64,000 nt of DNA, taken from NCBI RefSeq assembly GCF_003865405.1, contig NZ_RQVQ01000012.1, positions 1-64,000 of the forward strand. Reading direction: 5' to 3'. This document shows positions 53,699 through 63,611 of this stretch, piece after piece (positions within the stretch are counted from its first letter, which is position 1; each line of letters opens with the position of its first letter). This DNA comes from Paenimyroides tangerinum. Its GTDB lineage: Bacteria > Bacteroidota > Bacteroidia > Flavobacteriales > Flavobacteriaceae. The notes beneath the pieces are model-generated. The model was not told the origin of the DNA and did not search any database. It was given only the letters and a program-made list of their open reading frames with translations. The translations under genes were made by a program, and so were the position numbers.

Positions 53699-55363
53699 AT
53701 GGATAAATTTAAACAATTCTCTTCAAATATTGACTCAATTTCATTACCTGAAAAATTTACATTTCCATTTTTCTATGAAACGCATCCATTATGTGAGGTT
53801 GCTGCTCTAGAAGTTCAGGATTATTTGCTAAATCAGTCTGATTTTGAACATAATTTCGGATTGAATGATATCGAAGATGCAATTGGTAAAATGTTCGGAG
53901 TTTTGGTTGTTGAAAATAGTTTTGGAGAAATTGGATATTTAGCTGCTTTTTCAGGTAAAATAGCAAATAGCAATACGCATAATTTCTTTGTTCCTCCAGT
54001 TTTTGATATGTTAGATGAAAATGGATTTTTTATCAAAGAACAATTGATTTTGAACGATATTAATGAAGAAGTAAAATCTTTAGAAAATAATCCAGAATAT
54101 AAAGATTTAAAATCGGAATATGAAGCTTATTTAATCTCGTCTGAATTGGAAATTATCAATAAAAAAGTAGAAGTCAAACGTTTAAAAAATGAAAGAAAGC
54201 AATTAAGAAAAGAAAATATAATTTCGCTTTCACAAGATGAATATCAGATTTTTGAAGCTGACTTAATTCGACAAAGTTTACGAGATAAACACGAATTTAA
54301 TGTTTTTTTAAAATCTATTGATGATAAAATTGCTAATTACAAATGTCAAATAGCTTCTTTTGAAATCAAAATAAATGAACTTAAAGAATTGCGCAAAAAT
54401 AAATCAAATGCGCTTCAAAATCGTTTGTTTGAAAGTTATTCATTTTTAAATATTTTAGGTGAACAAAAAAATCTTTTAGATATTTTTTCTGAAAATGGTG
54501 AGCAACCTCCAGCTGCTGCTGGTGAATGTTGTGCACCAAAATTGTTGCAATATGCTTTTCTAAATGATTTAAAACCGCTTGCAATGGCTGAGTTTTGGTG
54601 GGGAACTTCTCCTAAATCGGAAATAAAAAAACATCAAAATTTTTATCCAGCTTGTTGGGGAAAATGCAAACCTATTTTAGGTCATATGTTAATTGGAATG
54701 CAGGTTGACGATAATCCATTTTTGGTTAATAGTGCTTTGGATAAAGATTTAGAAATTGTTTACGATGACGAATTTATGGTTGTAATTAATAAACCTGCTG
54801 ATTTTTTATCTGTTCCGGGAATCAATGTAAAAGATTCGGTTTATGAACGTATAAAAATGAAATATATCGATGCAACTGGACCTTTAATTGTTCATCGTTT
54901 AGATATGCCAACTTCGGGTTTATTGGTTTTAGCAAAATCAAAAGAATCGCATAAGATTTTACAAAGTCAATTTATAAAACGAACTGTAACCAAAAAATAT
55001 ATAGCACTTTTGGATGGAGTTTTATCTGAAAATTTTGGAGAAATTAATCTGCCAATTCGGGTTGATTTGGACGACCGACCACGCCAATTAGTTTGTGAAA
55101 AATACGGTAAAAATGCACGTACTAAATACGAAGTGATTGAAATAAAAGATAATAAAACCAAAGTTTATTTCTATCCAATAACGGGTAGAACACATCAATT
55201 ACGTGTTCATTCTTCGCATCATTTGGGTTTAAATACGCCAATTGTAGGTGATGATTTGTATGGAAAATCTGATAGAAGATTGCATTTGCACGCAGCTTAT
55301 TTAGAGTTAAATCATCCGGTTACAAATCAACGAATGGTTTTTGAGGCTAGTTGCGATTTTTAG
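53699..55363 (+). CDS. RluA-family pseudouridine synthase with long N-terminal extension
   Basis: A 554-residue enzyme that converts uridine to pseudouridine in rRNA or tRNA. The C-terminal third is a standard RluA catalytic domain: YDDEFMVVINKPADFLSVPG (about 357-376), HRLDMPTSGLLVLA with catalytic Asp402, and PITGRTHQLRVH. The first 340 residues are an extension seen in a subgroup of bacterial RluA proteins: a globular part (about 15-105), a coiled coil (about 120-240), then a Cys-rich segment QPPAAAGECCAPKLL (about 264-278) and FYPACWGKC. Its role is unknown. The gene overlaps the convergent MBL gene by 4 bp. Confidence 0.88.
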   Translation: MDKFKQFSSNIDSISLPEKFTFPFFYETHPLCEVAALEVQDYLLNQSDFEHNFGLNDIEDAIGKMFGVLVVENSFGEIGYLAAFSGKIANSNTHNFFVPPVFDMLDENGFFIKEQLILNDINEEVKSLENNPEYKDLKSEYEAYLISSELEIINKKVEVKRLKNERKQLRKENIISLSQDEYQIFEADLIRQSLRDKHEFNVFLKSIDDKIANYKCQIASFEIKINELKELRKNKSNALQNRLFESYSFLNILGEQKNLLDIFSENGEQPPAAAGECCAPKLLQYAFLNDLKPLAMAEFWWGTSPKSEIKKHQNFYPACWGKCKPILGHMLIGMQVDDNPFLVNSALDKDLEIVYDDEFMVVINKPADFLSVPGINVKDSVYERIKMKYIDATGPLIVHRLDMPTSGLLVLAKSKESHKILQSQFIKRTVTKKYIALLDGVLSENFGEINLPIRVDLDDRPRQLVCEKYGKNARTKYEVIEIKDNKTKVYFYPITGRTHQLRVHSSHHLGLNTPIVGDDLYGKSDRRLHLHAAYLELNHPVTNQRMVFEASCDF

Positions 55364-56082
55364 AAGGTTTTCATTAATGTTTTTTTACCGTGATAAAATA
55401 AAATAGTCCAATTTTCAGATTGGGCTTTTTTGTGCCATTCAATTCTGTCGTTCATAGCTTTTACACCGTCAAGGTCATTTTTAAAAGCTGCCTGAAATTT
55501 CAAATAGTTTAATTGAGGTAAATTATCTGCGCCAAAAAACACGATTTCACAATCTTCTTTTAGCCAAAAAACTTGCTGAAAAGGAACGTGCCCACCAACA
55601 ACTTCATAAGAAATAACATCGTTTATTTGACCCGTATTTGAGTTTAAATAAACAATGTTTTTGTAGTTTTTAATATAATTTAGAAAATGAATATCGTAGT
55701 TAAATGTAATCTGATTTAAGGCAAAATGCATTTCACGTTCTTGTATAAAAATTTTCGCATTAGGAAAAAAGCATTCAAATTTATCATTTAAAATTTTTCC
55801 TAATCCATTTATATGATCTTTATGTAAATGTGAAATTAGAATTATCGAAATATCATTTTCTGAAAAACCATAAGAATTCAATTTCGAAATTAAATATGTT
55901 TTATCATTCTTAAAAGCTCCAAATCCGCAATCAATCAAAATTAAATCGTCATCAGTTTCAACTAAAAATGGACAAACATTCATATTTATTCCTTCTTTTG
56001 GAAGAATATCATCGATTAGGTAAGTGAATTCTTTTTGTTTTGTGACGTTAAATGTACCTTCAAGAAGTGGATAGATTTTCAT
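55360..56082 (-). CDS. MBL-fold metallohydrolase
   Basis: A 240-residue metallo-beta-lactamase-fold protein. The metal motif SHLHKDHINGLG gives His85, His87, Asp89 and His90; a further Asp in LILIDCGFG and His in VVGGHVPFQ complete the site. No signal peptide, so cytoplasmic. Related to quorum-quenching lactonases and other small MBL hydrolases; the substrate cannot be stated. Converges on the RluA gene. Confidence 0.88.
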   Translation of the reverse strand: MKIYPLLEGTFNVTKQKEFTYLIDDILPKEGINMNVCPFLVETDDDLILIDCGFGAFKNDKTYLISKLNSYGFSENDISIILISHLHKDHINGLGKILNDKFECFFPNAKIFIQEREMHFALNQITFNYDIHFLNYIKNYKNIVYLNSNTGQINDVISYEVVGGHVPFQQVFWLKEDCEIVFFGADNLPQLNYLKFQAAFKNDLDGVKAMNDRIEWHKKAQSENWTILFYHGKKTLMKTF

Positions 56083-56115
56083 TCTTTTAAACTTAAATGC
56101 TAATTTTTTTTTTTT

Positions 56116-56562
56116 CTATTTAATTGATAGTTGATTTCTAAAAAGGTTTGCATCTGTTTGATTAAATAGTTTAAAAGTTTCAAGATGTTCAGTAATATCA
56201 AATTCGTAATAATAGTTTTCTGCTTTGACTTTCATCTTAAAAATTAAGCCGTTTGAATTATCTGCTAAAATGCTATAATTAAAACCACTCGATTCACAAA
56301 TTGTAAAACATTCTCCTTTGATTTCGTCTACTTTTCCAATTTTTAAAGCTTCGTTTAATTTAAAAATCGAATCATAAATCCCTTGCATTTCTCCAATCGA
56401 AATAAAGCGACTTCTAAAACGTCCATCATTAAATTTTAATGTGATATGACATTGTCCAATTTTATTTAAATTATCGATTACAATAAATCGAAAAAGAAGT
56501 TTTAATCCGTATTCGTTCACCATATTAAATGAGCCAACACTTTTATATATTACATTATTCAT
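56116..56562 (-). CDS. Cytoplasmic protein of unknown function
   Basis: A 148-residue soluble protein with mixed alpha/beta composition (YGLKLLFRFIVIDNLNKIGQ, then GRFRSRFISIGEMQGIYD). No signal peptide, helix bundle or motif I recognise. It lies 33 bp upstream of the MBL gene on the same strand and 72 bp after the start of the next gene, so it may be co-transcribed with the MBL gene. Confidence 0.6.
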   Translation of the reverse strand: MNNVIYKSVGSFNMVNEYGLKLLFRFIVIDNLNKIGQCHITLKFNDGRFRSRFISIGEMQGIYDSIFKLNEALKIGKVDEIKGECFTICESSGFNYSILADNSNGLIFKMKVKAENYYYEFDITEHLETFKLFNQTDANLFRNQLSIK

Positions 56563-56634
56563 AGTATTTTGATTTGTTGTTCAAATGTAAAAAACTTCTC
56601 ATTGATATTTGATTTTTTTTTGGATTTATTGAAT

Positions 56635-57465
56635 TTACAATTTGATTTCAAGTTTGTAAATCTGTGTTTCTTCGTTTTGATTATCATTATCTTCTCCAAG
56701 TAAAAAAACAGCATTTTTTCCTTTTAGACTGAAAAGTGATAAACCTTCAAATTTATTTGTTGTTGAGATGATTTGTGTGTATTCCAATTTCATTTTCTTT
56801 AAATTGATACAACCGAATAATGTTCCTTCAATTTTACCATCATTATATGTTGATTTTGAATTTTCTGCTGTAGCTAAAAAGTAAAGTTTGTTTTTAATGA
56901 CAACTCCATCAGAAAAGCCAGTATTTACATTGTTGATTTTAGGAAGTTCGAATTCGTTAAAAAACAAATTAAAATCGTCAACCAAATTATTTCCTTGAAC
57001 TGTAAAAAGTATATTTTTATTTCCAGGACCATTTCCACGATTTAAAAAATACCATTCATTATTTGCATAAGCTACACCTTCTATATTTAAATCAGATTCA
57101 GAAATTTCTGCAAAACTTTTCATTGAATCAAAAAGGTAATTCAAATGTAATGTTTCAACTGTATTTTTTTCTTTATTGATGTAAATCGCTTTTTCACGAT
57201 TAGGTTTTGAACCCGAACCAAAAATGTACATCGATTTTTCTGAGTCAACCATACTTTCAAAATCCAATTTATCCGTTTTAGATAAATTTTCTAATTCACC
57301 CTCAGACAATGAAATTTTAGTCAATTCGTCATATTTTGTATTGTATTCATACAAAACATTACTATCGTCAGCAATTAATGAAATTACATCATTCTGATAT
57401 GTTAATGCCGAAACGGTGCTTAAACCTAGTATTTTAAGATATTTTATTAAGTTGTATTTTTTCAT
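56635..57465 (-). CDS. Beta-propeller-like protein (probable DUF6929)
   Basis: A 276-residue protein with a short N-terminal hydrophobic stretch (LKILGLSTVSALTY) and then repeated beta-strand units: VISLIADDSNVLYEYN, SMYIFGSGSKPNREKA, NIEGVAYANNEWYFLNRG, VIKNKLYFLATAENS and LSLFSLKGKNAVFLLGE. The spacing suggests a five- or six-bladed propeller; the pattern IADDSN and GSGSKPNR fits the DUF6929 family. Function unknown. Divergent from the polyphosphate kinase gene. Confidence 0.6.
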   Translation of the reverse strand: MKKYNLIKYLKILGLSTVSALTYQNDVISLIADDSNVLYEYNTKYDELTKISLSEGELENLSKTDKLDFESMVDSEKSMYIFGSGSKPNREKAIYINKEKNTVETLHLNYLFDSMKSFAEISESDLNIEGVAYANNEWYFLNRGNGPGNKNILFTVQGNNLVDDFNLFFNEFELPKINNVNTGFSDGVVIKNKLYFLATAENSKSTYNDGKIEGTLFGCINLKKMKLEYTQIISTTNKFEGLSLFSLKGKNAVFLLGEDNDNQNEETQIYKLEIKL

Positions 57466-57520
57466 TTTAAGAAATTAAAGTTGTTTGAAATTGTTGTAAT
57501 TTTAAATAAAAAGATTGGTT

Positions 57521-58391
57521 ATGAATATCGAAGAATTTAAAGCGACAATTAATTTTGATTTGAATACATTTATAACGTCTTATAAAGATATAATTAGTAT
57601 TGATAAAGCAGAAAAAAAATTAAAAAAAAATCGTAATAAATTAAGTGTAATCCAAGATAGGATGTATGCATACAATAAGTATAGTCTGTTAATTTGTATT
57701 CAAGGTATGGATGCTTCAGGTAAAGATAGTTTGATTCGTGAGGTTTTTAAAAATTTGAATGCACAAGGGGTTGAAGTTACGAGTTTTAAAGCACCAAATG
57801 ATTTAGAATACCAGCACGATTATTTATGGCGTCATTATATTGCACTTCCTCCCAAAGGAAAAATTGGAGTTTTTAATCGTTCACATTACGAAAATGTGTT
57901 GATAAGTCGTGTTCATCCTGAAATTGTTTTGAAAGAAAATCTTCCAAATATCAATCAAATTGCAGATTTAGATGCTGATTTTTGGGAGATGCGTTATAGT
58001 CAAATAAACCAATTTGAAAAACATTTAGTTGATAACGGAACCATTATTCTTAAATTCTTTCTGAATATGGATAAAGAAGAACAAAAAGAACGTTTACTTC
58101 GTAGAATCGACAAGACAAAACATAATTGGAAATTTTCGGCTAGCGACGTTGAAGAAAGAGAACGTTGGGATGATTATATGTTTTTTTTATAACGAAACAA
58201 TTTCTAGAACATCATCGGATTATGCACCTTGGTATATTATTCCTTCAAATGAGAAAGAAGTCAGTAGATATTTAGTTTCTGAGATAATTCTAAATGAGTT
58301 GAAAAAATATAAAGATATTCAATATCCAAAAGTTGAGCATCACGAAACGATTGAATTAAAAACTTATAAAACGGAGCTTTTGAATGAATAA
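57521..58391 (+). pseudogene. ppk2: PPK2-family polyphosphate kinase, broken by a frameshift
   Basis: PPK2 transfers phosphate between polyphosphate and nucleotides. The first 223 codons hold Walker A GMDASGKDSLIREVF, the lid/Walker B GVFNRSHYENVLISRVHPE and RWDDYMFF, then stop because of eight T at 58181-58188. With seven T the frame continues as YNETISRTSSDYAPWYIIP and NEKEVSRYLV to 58391, the expected C-terminus, giving about 289 residues, the usual length of class III PPK2. FNRSHYE fits class III. I treat the extra T as the cause: a sequencing error, a recent mutation or a slippery on/off switch. ATG 57521 is preferred to TTG 57515. Confidence 0.88.
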
Positions 58392-58642
58392 ATTTGTTTC
58401 TTTTCCATTGAAACGTTCTGATTATCAGTTGGTAAATGAAGTTTTCTCTTTACGTAATTTAAATTAGCTGTTATTATTAATCCGATTATCGTTTTAATAA
58501 AGAAAATTTATCAATTTCTAATTTTAATTTTTTTACAGATTGATTAGTTTTATAAAATAAATGCATTTTTGTAAAAAAGTAAAAAATTATTATGTAATTC
58601 TTATTTTTTTTGTATATTAGTGTTAATTGTAAATAATATGTT

Positions 58643-59467
58643 ATGAAAAAAAATACTATTCTTTTAGTTATTGCTTTTTTTGGTTCAATAACTATTAATG
58701 CTCAGACAATAGCTTCTGAAAATTTTGAGACTACTGGACTTTATGATTTACCCGTAGGTTGGTTTGCAAATGGTGATTTCTTCTATGACTCTTTTGTAGA
58801 TGATTACTATGGTGGATGTGAAGATGAACAATACATCTATACTAATTTATTTGAAAGTGATTCACAATTGTTTTTAACAAGCCAAAATTATTTAAATTTA
58901 AATGCAGGACCAAAGCAAGTTAGTTATCAATTACGTGTTATTGATTATGACGATGAAGTGCCTGTTAATTATGACTTTGGTTCAATTACTTTTTCTTATT
59001 CTTTAAACGATGGTGTAACTTGGATAGTTTTAGGTTCTGTTTCTGAGGATAATTTTACTCCATCACTCGCTTGTCAGGAAATTAGTTACACAATTGAAGG
59101 TTCATTAATAGCAGCGCAAAGTAATTTAAAGTTTAAATGGGAATCAGCTTATTCTGGTGAAGGTGATTATGAAATCTTAATTGATAATTTTATGTTAAGT
59201 GAATCGCAAACAGCTTCAACCAATGAATTAGATAAGTCTCAATTAAAAATATATCCAAATCCTGTTTCAGATGTTTTAAATATTGACTACAGTTCTACTA
59301 TATCAAAATTTATAATTTTTGATTTAGTAGGAAGAAAGATTGGAGAATTTTCAAATTCAGGTAATTTAAACTCTATAGATGTTTCAAATTTATCGACAGG
59401 AACATATTTATTAAAAATTCAAACTGAAGATAATTCTCAATCTACAATTAAATTTATAAAAAAATAA
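58643..59467 (+). CDS. T9SS-secreted choice-of-anchor-like protein
   Basis: A 274-residue exported protein: signal peptide to about residue 20 (NAQT), then a beta-sandwich domain of about 180 residues starting IASENFETTGLYDLPVGW, the pattern of cleaved-adhesin / choice-of-anchor J domains. From about residue 200 a type A T9SS sorting domain follows (IYPNPVSDVLNI, then SNLSTGTYLLKI and IKFIKK). Expected on the cell surface or secreted. Ligand unknown. Single gene. Confidence 0.87.
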   Translation: MKKNTILLVIAFFGSITINAQTIASENFETTGLYDLPVGWFANGDFFYDSFVDDYYGGCEDEQYIYTNLFESDSQLFLTSQNYLNLNAGPKQVSYQLRVIDYDDEVPVNYDFGSITFSYSLNDGVTWIVLGSVSEDNFTPSLACQEISYTIEGSLIAAQSNLKFKWESAYSGEGDYEILIDNFMLSESQTASTNELDKSQLKIYPNPVSDVLNIDYSSTISKFIIFDLVGRKIGEFSNSGNLNSIDVSNLSTGTYLLKIQTEDNSQSTIKFIKK

Positions 59468-59488
59468 TAGTTTATAATAAATAATTAC

Positions 59489-59520
59489 AAAACGAGTTTG
59501 TTTATTCAAGCTCGTTTTTT
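59489..59520 (+). terminator. Terminator of the T9SS protein gene
   Basis: AAAACGAG pairs with CTCGTTTT, with possible extension into the loop by TTTG/CAAG, followed by T, 22 bp after the stop codon. Confidence 0.8.
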
Positions 59521-59590
59521 ATTTAGATAAATATTCGGATTTCATTCAATAAATGAATACCTTGCAGTATAGATTCTAATAAAATTCAGA

Positions 59591-60292
59591 ATGAATCAAG
59601 CGATAGTTCAAGTCAAAAACGTAAAAAAAACATATCAATCCGGTGATACTTTAGTTACGGCTTTAGATTCGACCACTGAAACCTTTAATAAAGGAGAACT
59701 AACTTTAATTATGGGACCTTCTGGTTCTGGTAAAACAACACTTTTATCTTTGGTTGGTTGTGTTATTTATCCAACATCAGGTGATGTTTATTTGAAAAAT
59801 CTTCAAGTTAATAATTTGTCTGAAAATGAATTAGCTAATATTAGATTGAACACCATCGGATTTGTTTTTCAACAATTCAATTTAATTGAACCATTAACTG
59901 CATTAGAAAATGTTATGCAGCCTTTGATACTTCAGGGCGTATCTAATAAAGAAGCTAAAGAACGTGCTTTGATTGCTCTAGAGAAAGTAAATTTATTAGA
60001 ACGAAAAAATAATCTGCCTAAAAAATTAAGTGGTGGTCAAAAACAACGAGTTGCCATTGCACGTGCTTTGGTTACCAATCCAGAAATTATTTTATGTGAT
60101 GAACCAACAGCTTCGCTTGATGCAAAAAGTGGAGCTACAATTATGGAAGAATTAAAACAATTATCCCGTCAAGATAAGGCGGTTATTATTGTTACACACG
60201 ATTTAAGATTAAGAAAATTTGCAGACAGAATTGTTTATGTCGAAGAAGGAAAAGTTTCAAATACCATTTCAAATGAAGAAGATTATAAGTAG
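59591..60292 (+). CDS. ABC transporter ATP-binding protein (MacB/LolD type)
   Basis: A 233-residue ATPase: Walker A GPSGSGKTT (42-50), Q-loop VFQQFN (92-97), signature LSGGQKQR (146-153), Walker B IILCDEPTAS (166-175) and the switch His in IIVTHDLRL. It powers the four-gene exporter 59591-63604, working with the FtsX-type permease at 61208. The next gene starts inside its last codons (20-bp overlap). Close to MacB/DevA-type efflux ATPases. Confidence 0.95.
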   Translation: MNQAIVQVKNVKKTYQSGDTLVTALDSTTETFNKGELTLIMGPSGSGKTTLLSLVGCVIYPTSGDVYLKNLQVNNLSENELANIRLNTIGFVFQQFNLIEPLTALENVMQPLILQGVSNKEAKERALIALEKVNLLERKNNLPKKLSGGQKQRVAIARALVTNPEIILCDEPTASLDAKSGATIMEELKQLSRQDKAVIIVTHDLRLRKFADRIVYVEEGKVSNTISNEEDYK

Positions 60293-61205
60293 TTTTTTAG
60301 TATTAAGTTTTGTTTTGTTTTCTTGTTCTGAAAAGGAAAATGAATCAAAAGAAAAACAAAATGTCACTGAAGTGGTTTCAACAGTTGTTGGAATAGGGAA
60401 GGTGTTGCCAAAAAATGGAATTATTCCGCTTTCTGTTTCACAAACCAATCAAGTAGTTGCGTTGTATAAAAAAATGGGCGATTTTGTTCAAAAGGACGAA
60501 TTGATTTTTAAAATGAAATCCGTTTCCGAAGATATTGATGTTGAATTAGCAAAATCAAATTTACAATCTTCTTTAGATAAAAATAAAGCAAACGCAATGG
60601 ATTTAGAAATTGCACAAACCAAACTCAATGAATTAAAACAGATATTTTTGACTTCTAAAAAGTTATATAATCAAAAAGCTGAAACCAAACAAAAAGTTTT
60701 TTTGGATAGTATCGCTTATGTGCAACAACTTCAAGTTGTTAATCAGTTTAAATTAAATAATATAGCCAATATTCAATCAGGAAAAGAAAAAGATATTCAA
60801 TTAAAATCTTCTATAAATAAGCTGGAAGATCAAGAGTTTCGTGCATTGCAATCTGGAGTTTTGATTCGTTTCGATGTTACTTTAGGTCAAGTACTTTCGT
60901 CAAATTCTGTTTTTGGTGAATTGGCAGAAATTTCTGATTTAGTTGTTGAAGGTGAAGTAGATGAGCTTTATGCGTCTGATATAAAATTAGGTCAAGAAGT
61001 GGATATTTTTATTGTGGGACAAAGTAAATCAATAGCAAAAGGAACAATAACGTTCGTGGGATCAAGTCTTCAGAATAAATCTATTTTATATGAAACAATT
61101 GGAGAAGGTTCAGACCGTCGCGTGAGAAGATTTACCGTTACGATTCCAAATTCAAATCAATCACTTTTGATTAATCAGAAAGTGGAATGTAAAATCAAAA
61201 TATAA
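60273..61205 (+). CDS. HlyD-family periplasmic adaptor lipoprotein
   Basis: A 310-residue adaptor with a lipoprotein signal: lipobox LFSC (Cys17) followed by SEKENES. Then a lipoyl half (GIGKVLPKNGIIPLSVSQTN), a coiled coil of about residues 80-185, the second lipoyl half (FRALQSGVLIRFDVTLGQ) and a beta-barrel (VVEGEVDELYASDIKLGQEV). It links the inner-membrane permease at 61208 to the TolC-type protein at 62345. I start at ATG 60273, inside the ATPase gene end, because it gives a proper lipobox; the in-frame upstream extension has none. Confidence 0.9.
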   Translation: MKKIISSFLVLSFVLFSCSEKENESKEKQNVTEVVSTVVGIGKVLPKNGIIPLSVSQTNQVVALYKKMGDFVQKDELIFKMKSVSEDIDVELAKSNLQSSLDKNKANAMDLEIAQTKLNELKQIFLTSKKLYNQKAETKQKVFLDSIAYVQQLQVVNQFKLNNIANIQSGKEKDIQLKSSINKLEDQEFRALQSGVLIRFDVTLGQVLSSNSVFGELAEISDLVVEGEVDELYASDIKLGQEVDIFIVGQSKSIAKGTITFVGSSLQNKSILYETIGEGSDRRVRRFTVTIPNSNQSLLINQKVECKIKI

Positions 61206-61207
61206 AT

Positions 61208-62341
61208 ATGTTTGCTTTAGCTTGGAAATTTATTCGGTTTGATAAAGCCAAATCTGTAGGAATCATTACTGCCATTGTGATTAGTATTTTCTTGATTGGT
61301 CAGCAAGTTGGGTTACTACTTTTTTTGATGGGTTTGATGGGAAATTTGGTTGGAAACGCCAATGTAAAGGATAATCAAATTTGGGTTATCGAATCCCAAA
61401 CTCAAAATGCCAATACATTAACCAAAATTGATTTACGTTATGTACAACAATTGCAATCTATAAATGGAGTTGAACAAGCTTTTCCGGTTGTTATTGGAAA
61501 TGCAGAAGCTAAATTTTTAGATGGAAATACGGCAGCAGTTCAAATTATTGGAAGTGATGCACCCGATTTTGTTATCGGTCCAAATCCTACGAGAATTTTT
61601 CAAGGAAATCTTTCGGATTTATCATTGCCTGAAGCTGTTTCTGTCGAATTTTTTAATGCAAAATCGTGGAATACCGATTTGTATTTAAACAAGCAAATCG
61701 AATTAAATTCAAAAAGTGCACAAGTAAAATTAATTACAAAAAATGCGCAAGCTTTTGGCGGAAATTACGTCTATACTAATTTGTTTAATGCACGTTTTTA
61801 CGGAAATGTTGATCCATCAAAAGTGAGTTTGATTGTTTTGAATTTAGATAAAAATTCTAACAAACAAAACGTAATAAATCTAATCAATTCACAATATCCA
61901 AATCTTCGTGCTTGGGATACAAAAGCGCTTCAAAATTCAACAGTAAAAGAAATTCTAATTTCATCGAATATGGGAATGAGTTTTGGAACATTGGTTGTTT
62001 TTGCAATGATATCTGGCTTTTTTATTATTGGATTAACCCTTTATTCATCGGCTTTGGACCGTGTAAAAGATTACGGAACCTTGAAAGCGATTGGAGCAAA
62101 TAAAACTTATGTAAACAAGTTGCTTATCACACAAGCATTGCTTTATGCTTTAATTGGTTTTTCGGTTGCTTTTTTACTATTGATAGGATTTAGTCAAGGC
62201 GTGAAAAAAAGTGGATTGGAAATCAATTTTAGTTTAGGATTTGTATCATTCTTGTTAGGAATCACTTTGTTTATTTCAATTGGAGGTTCTTTATTTGCCG
62301 TTCGAAAAATTTCTAAATTAGAACCCGCTTCAGTTTTTTAA
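61208..62341 (+). CDS. FtsX-type ABC transporter permease (DevC-like)
   Basis: A 377-residue permease with four helices: one near the N-terminus (about 16-45), then a large periplasmic domain of about 200 residues, then three helices (about 260-285, 305-330, 340-365). The pattern FALAWKFIRFDKAKSVGI and YGTLKAIGANKTYVNKLLI is typical of the DevC group of FtsX-like permeases, which export lipids or other amphiphiles. 2 bp after the adaptor gene, 3 bp before the TolC-type gene. Substrate not stated by sequence. Confidence 0.9.
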   Translation: MFALAWKFIRFDKAKSVGIITAIVISIFLIGQQVGLLLFLMGLMGNLVGNANVKDNQIWVIESQTQNANTLTKIDLRYVQQLQSINGVEQAFPVVIGNAEAKFLDGNTAAVQIIGSDAPDFVIGPNPTRIFQGNLSDLSLPEAVSVEFFNAKSWNTDLYLNKQIELNSKSAQVKLITKNAQAFGGNYVYTNLFNARFYGNVDPSKVSLIVLNLDKNSNKQNVINLINSQYPNLRAWDTKALQNSTVKEILISSNMGMSFGTLVVFAMISGFFIIGLTLYSSALDRVKDYGTLKAIGANKTYVNKLLITQALLYALIGFSVAFLLLIGFSQGVKKSGLEINFSLGFVSFLLGITLFISIGGSLFAVRKISKLEPASVF

Positions 62342-62344
62342 ATT

Positions 62345-63604
62345 ATGAGAAAATCAATATTTTACATAAGTTTATTAGTTTGTACTCAACTAAATGCACA
62401 AGGATTATCTTTGGAAAAAGCTTTAGAATTGGCAAATAATCCAGAATATAAACAAGCTGAATTAGAAGTTTTAAAGCAAGAAATAAATCTGAAAATTCAA
62501 AAAAATAAGCGTTTACCTCTTATTTATGGTGATGCAAACGTGCAACGAAATCTTATTGTTCCAGTAACTCCAGTTCCTGCAATTGCTTTTAATCCGAATG
62601 CAGAACCTGGAGAAATTACGCCTTTAAAATTTGCAACCGATTGGTCTGCAAAAGCTGGCTTACAATTATCTTTGGATTTGTTTAATTCACAAAATCAGTT
62701 AAATATTAAACAAGCCGAAAATCAAAATAGAAAAGCTGAAATTGATAAACAACAATCGGCAGAGGATTTTAAAAAACTAATTATCGATTTATATGCCCAA
62801 GCTTATTTAGCTCAACAACAATTTGAAGTTTCTGTTTTAAATGAAAATAATTTTAGAGAAACGCTTCAAATAATCATAAAAAGAAACGAAGCTGGACGCG
62901 TTTCTGATTTAGAAAAAAATGCAGCTTTGCAAAAAGCTTATGAATTACAATTAACGGTTGATGAATCTGAATTGATTTTACAAAATAAATATTTGCAGTT
63001 AGCTAATTATTTCGATATCACAGTATTTGATTCTATTTCTACGTCAATTGATGATATAATTCAACAAAATTTGACAATTGCAGATTATGAAATTGAACAA
63101 TTAAAATTAGAAATTGACGCTAAAGAAATCGAAATTCAAAACAATAAATTAACTTCAATTCCAAAGCTTACTTTTAATGCTTTTTATGGCGGTCAGTTTT
63201 ATGATAATCAATTAAAAATAACGAATTCGGATAATTGGTTTGGAAATAGTTATGTGAATTTAGCTTTACGAATTCCAATAACCGAAAACTTTGAAAAGCG
63301 TTTAAAAACTAAACAATTCGATTTTGATAAAGAAATTATTCAAAGTAAATTGGAAACATTAGAGCGTGAAAAACTTAATTCTGATAAACAACAACAAAAC
63401 GATTTATTAATTTTAAGTCAGAAAATACAAGCTTACAAACAGATTGTTTCACTTTCCGAATCAAATGTAAAGATTGTTAAAGCTCAGGTTGATGCTGGAA
63501 CTGTCTTAATATCAGAATATAATAAAGAATTGGAGAATTTGTTTTCTCAGAATCAAAAATTATGGCAAACAAGTTATGATTTGCTGAAAAAGAGATTAGA
63601 ATAA
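62345..63604 (+). CDS. TolC-family outer-membrane channel
   Basis: A 419-residue protein with signal peptide (LLVCTQLNAQ, cleaved near residue 19) and the long paired helices of TolC-type channels: GLSLEKALELANNPEYKQAE (about 20-40), then a matching second half starting near KLTFNAFYGGQF. It completes the ABC-adaptor-permease-channel path in the same operon. The operon ends 8 bp later at a hairpin shared with a non-coding repeat. Confidence 0.9.
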   Translation: MRKSIFYISLLVCTQLNAQGLSLEKALELANNPEYKQAELEVLKQEINLKIQKNKRLPLIYGDANVQRNLIVPVTPVPAIAFNPNAEPGEITPLKFATDWSAKAGLQLSLDLFNSQNQLNIKQAENQNRKAEIDKQQSAEDFKKLIIDLYAQAYLAQQQFEVSVLNENNFRETLQIIIKRNEAGRVSDLEKNAALQKAYELQLTVDESELILQNKYLQLANYFDITVFDSISTSIDDIIQQNLTIADYEIEQLKLEIDAKEIEIQNNKLTSIPKLTFNAFYGGQFYDNQLKITNSDNWFGNSYVNLALRIPITENFEKRLKTKQFDFDKEIIQSKLETLEREKLNSDKQQQNDLLILSQKIQAYKQIVSLSESNVKIVKAQVDAGTVLISEYNKELENLFSQNQKLWQTSYDLLKKRLE

Positions 63605-63611
63605 ATTAAAC

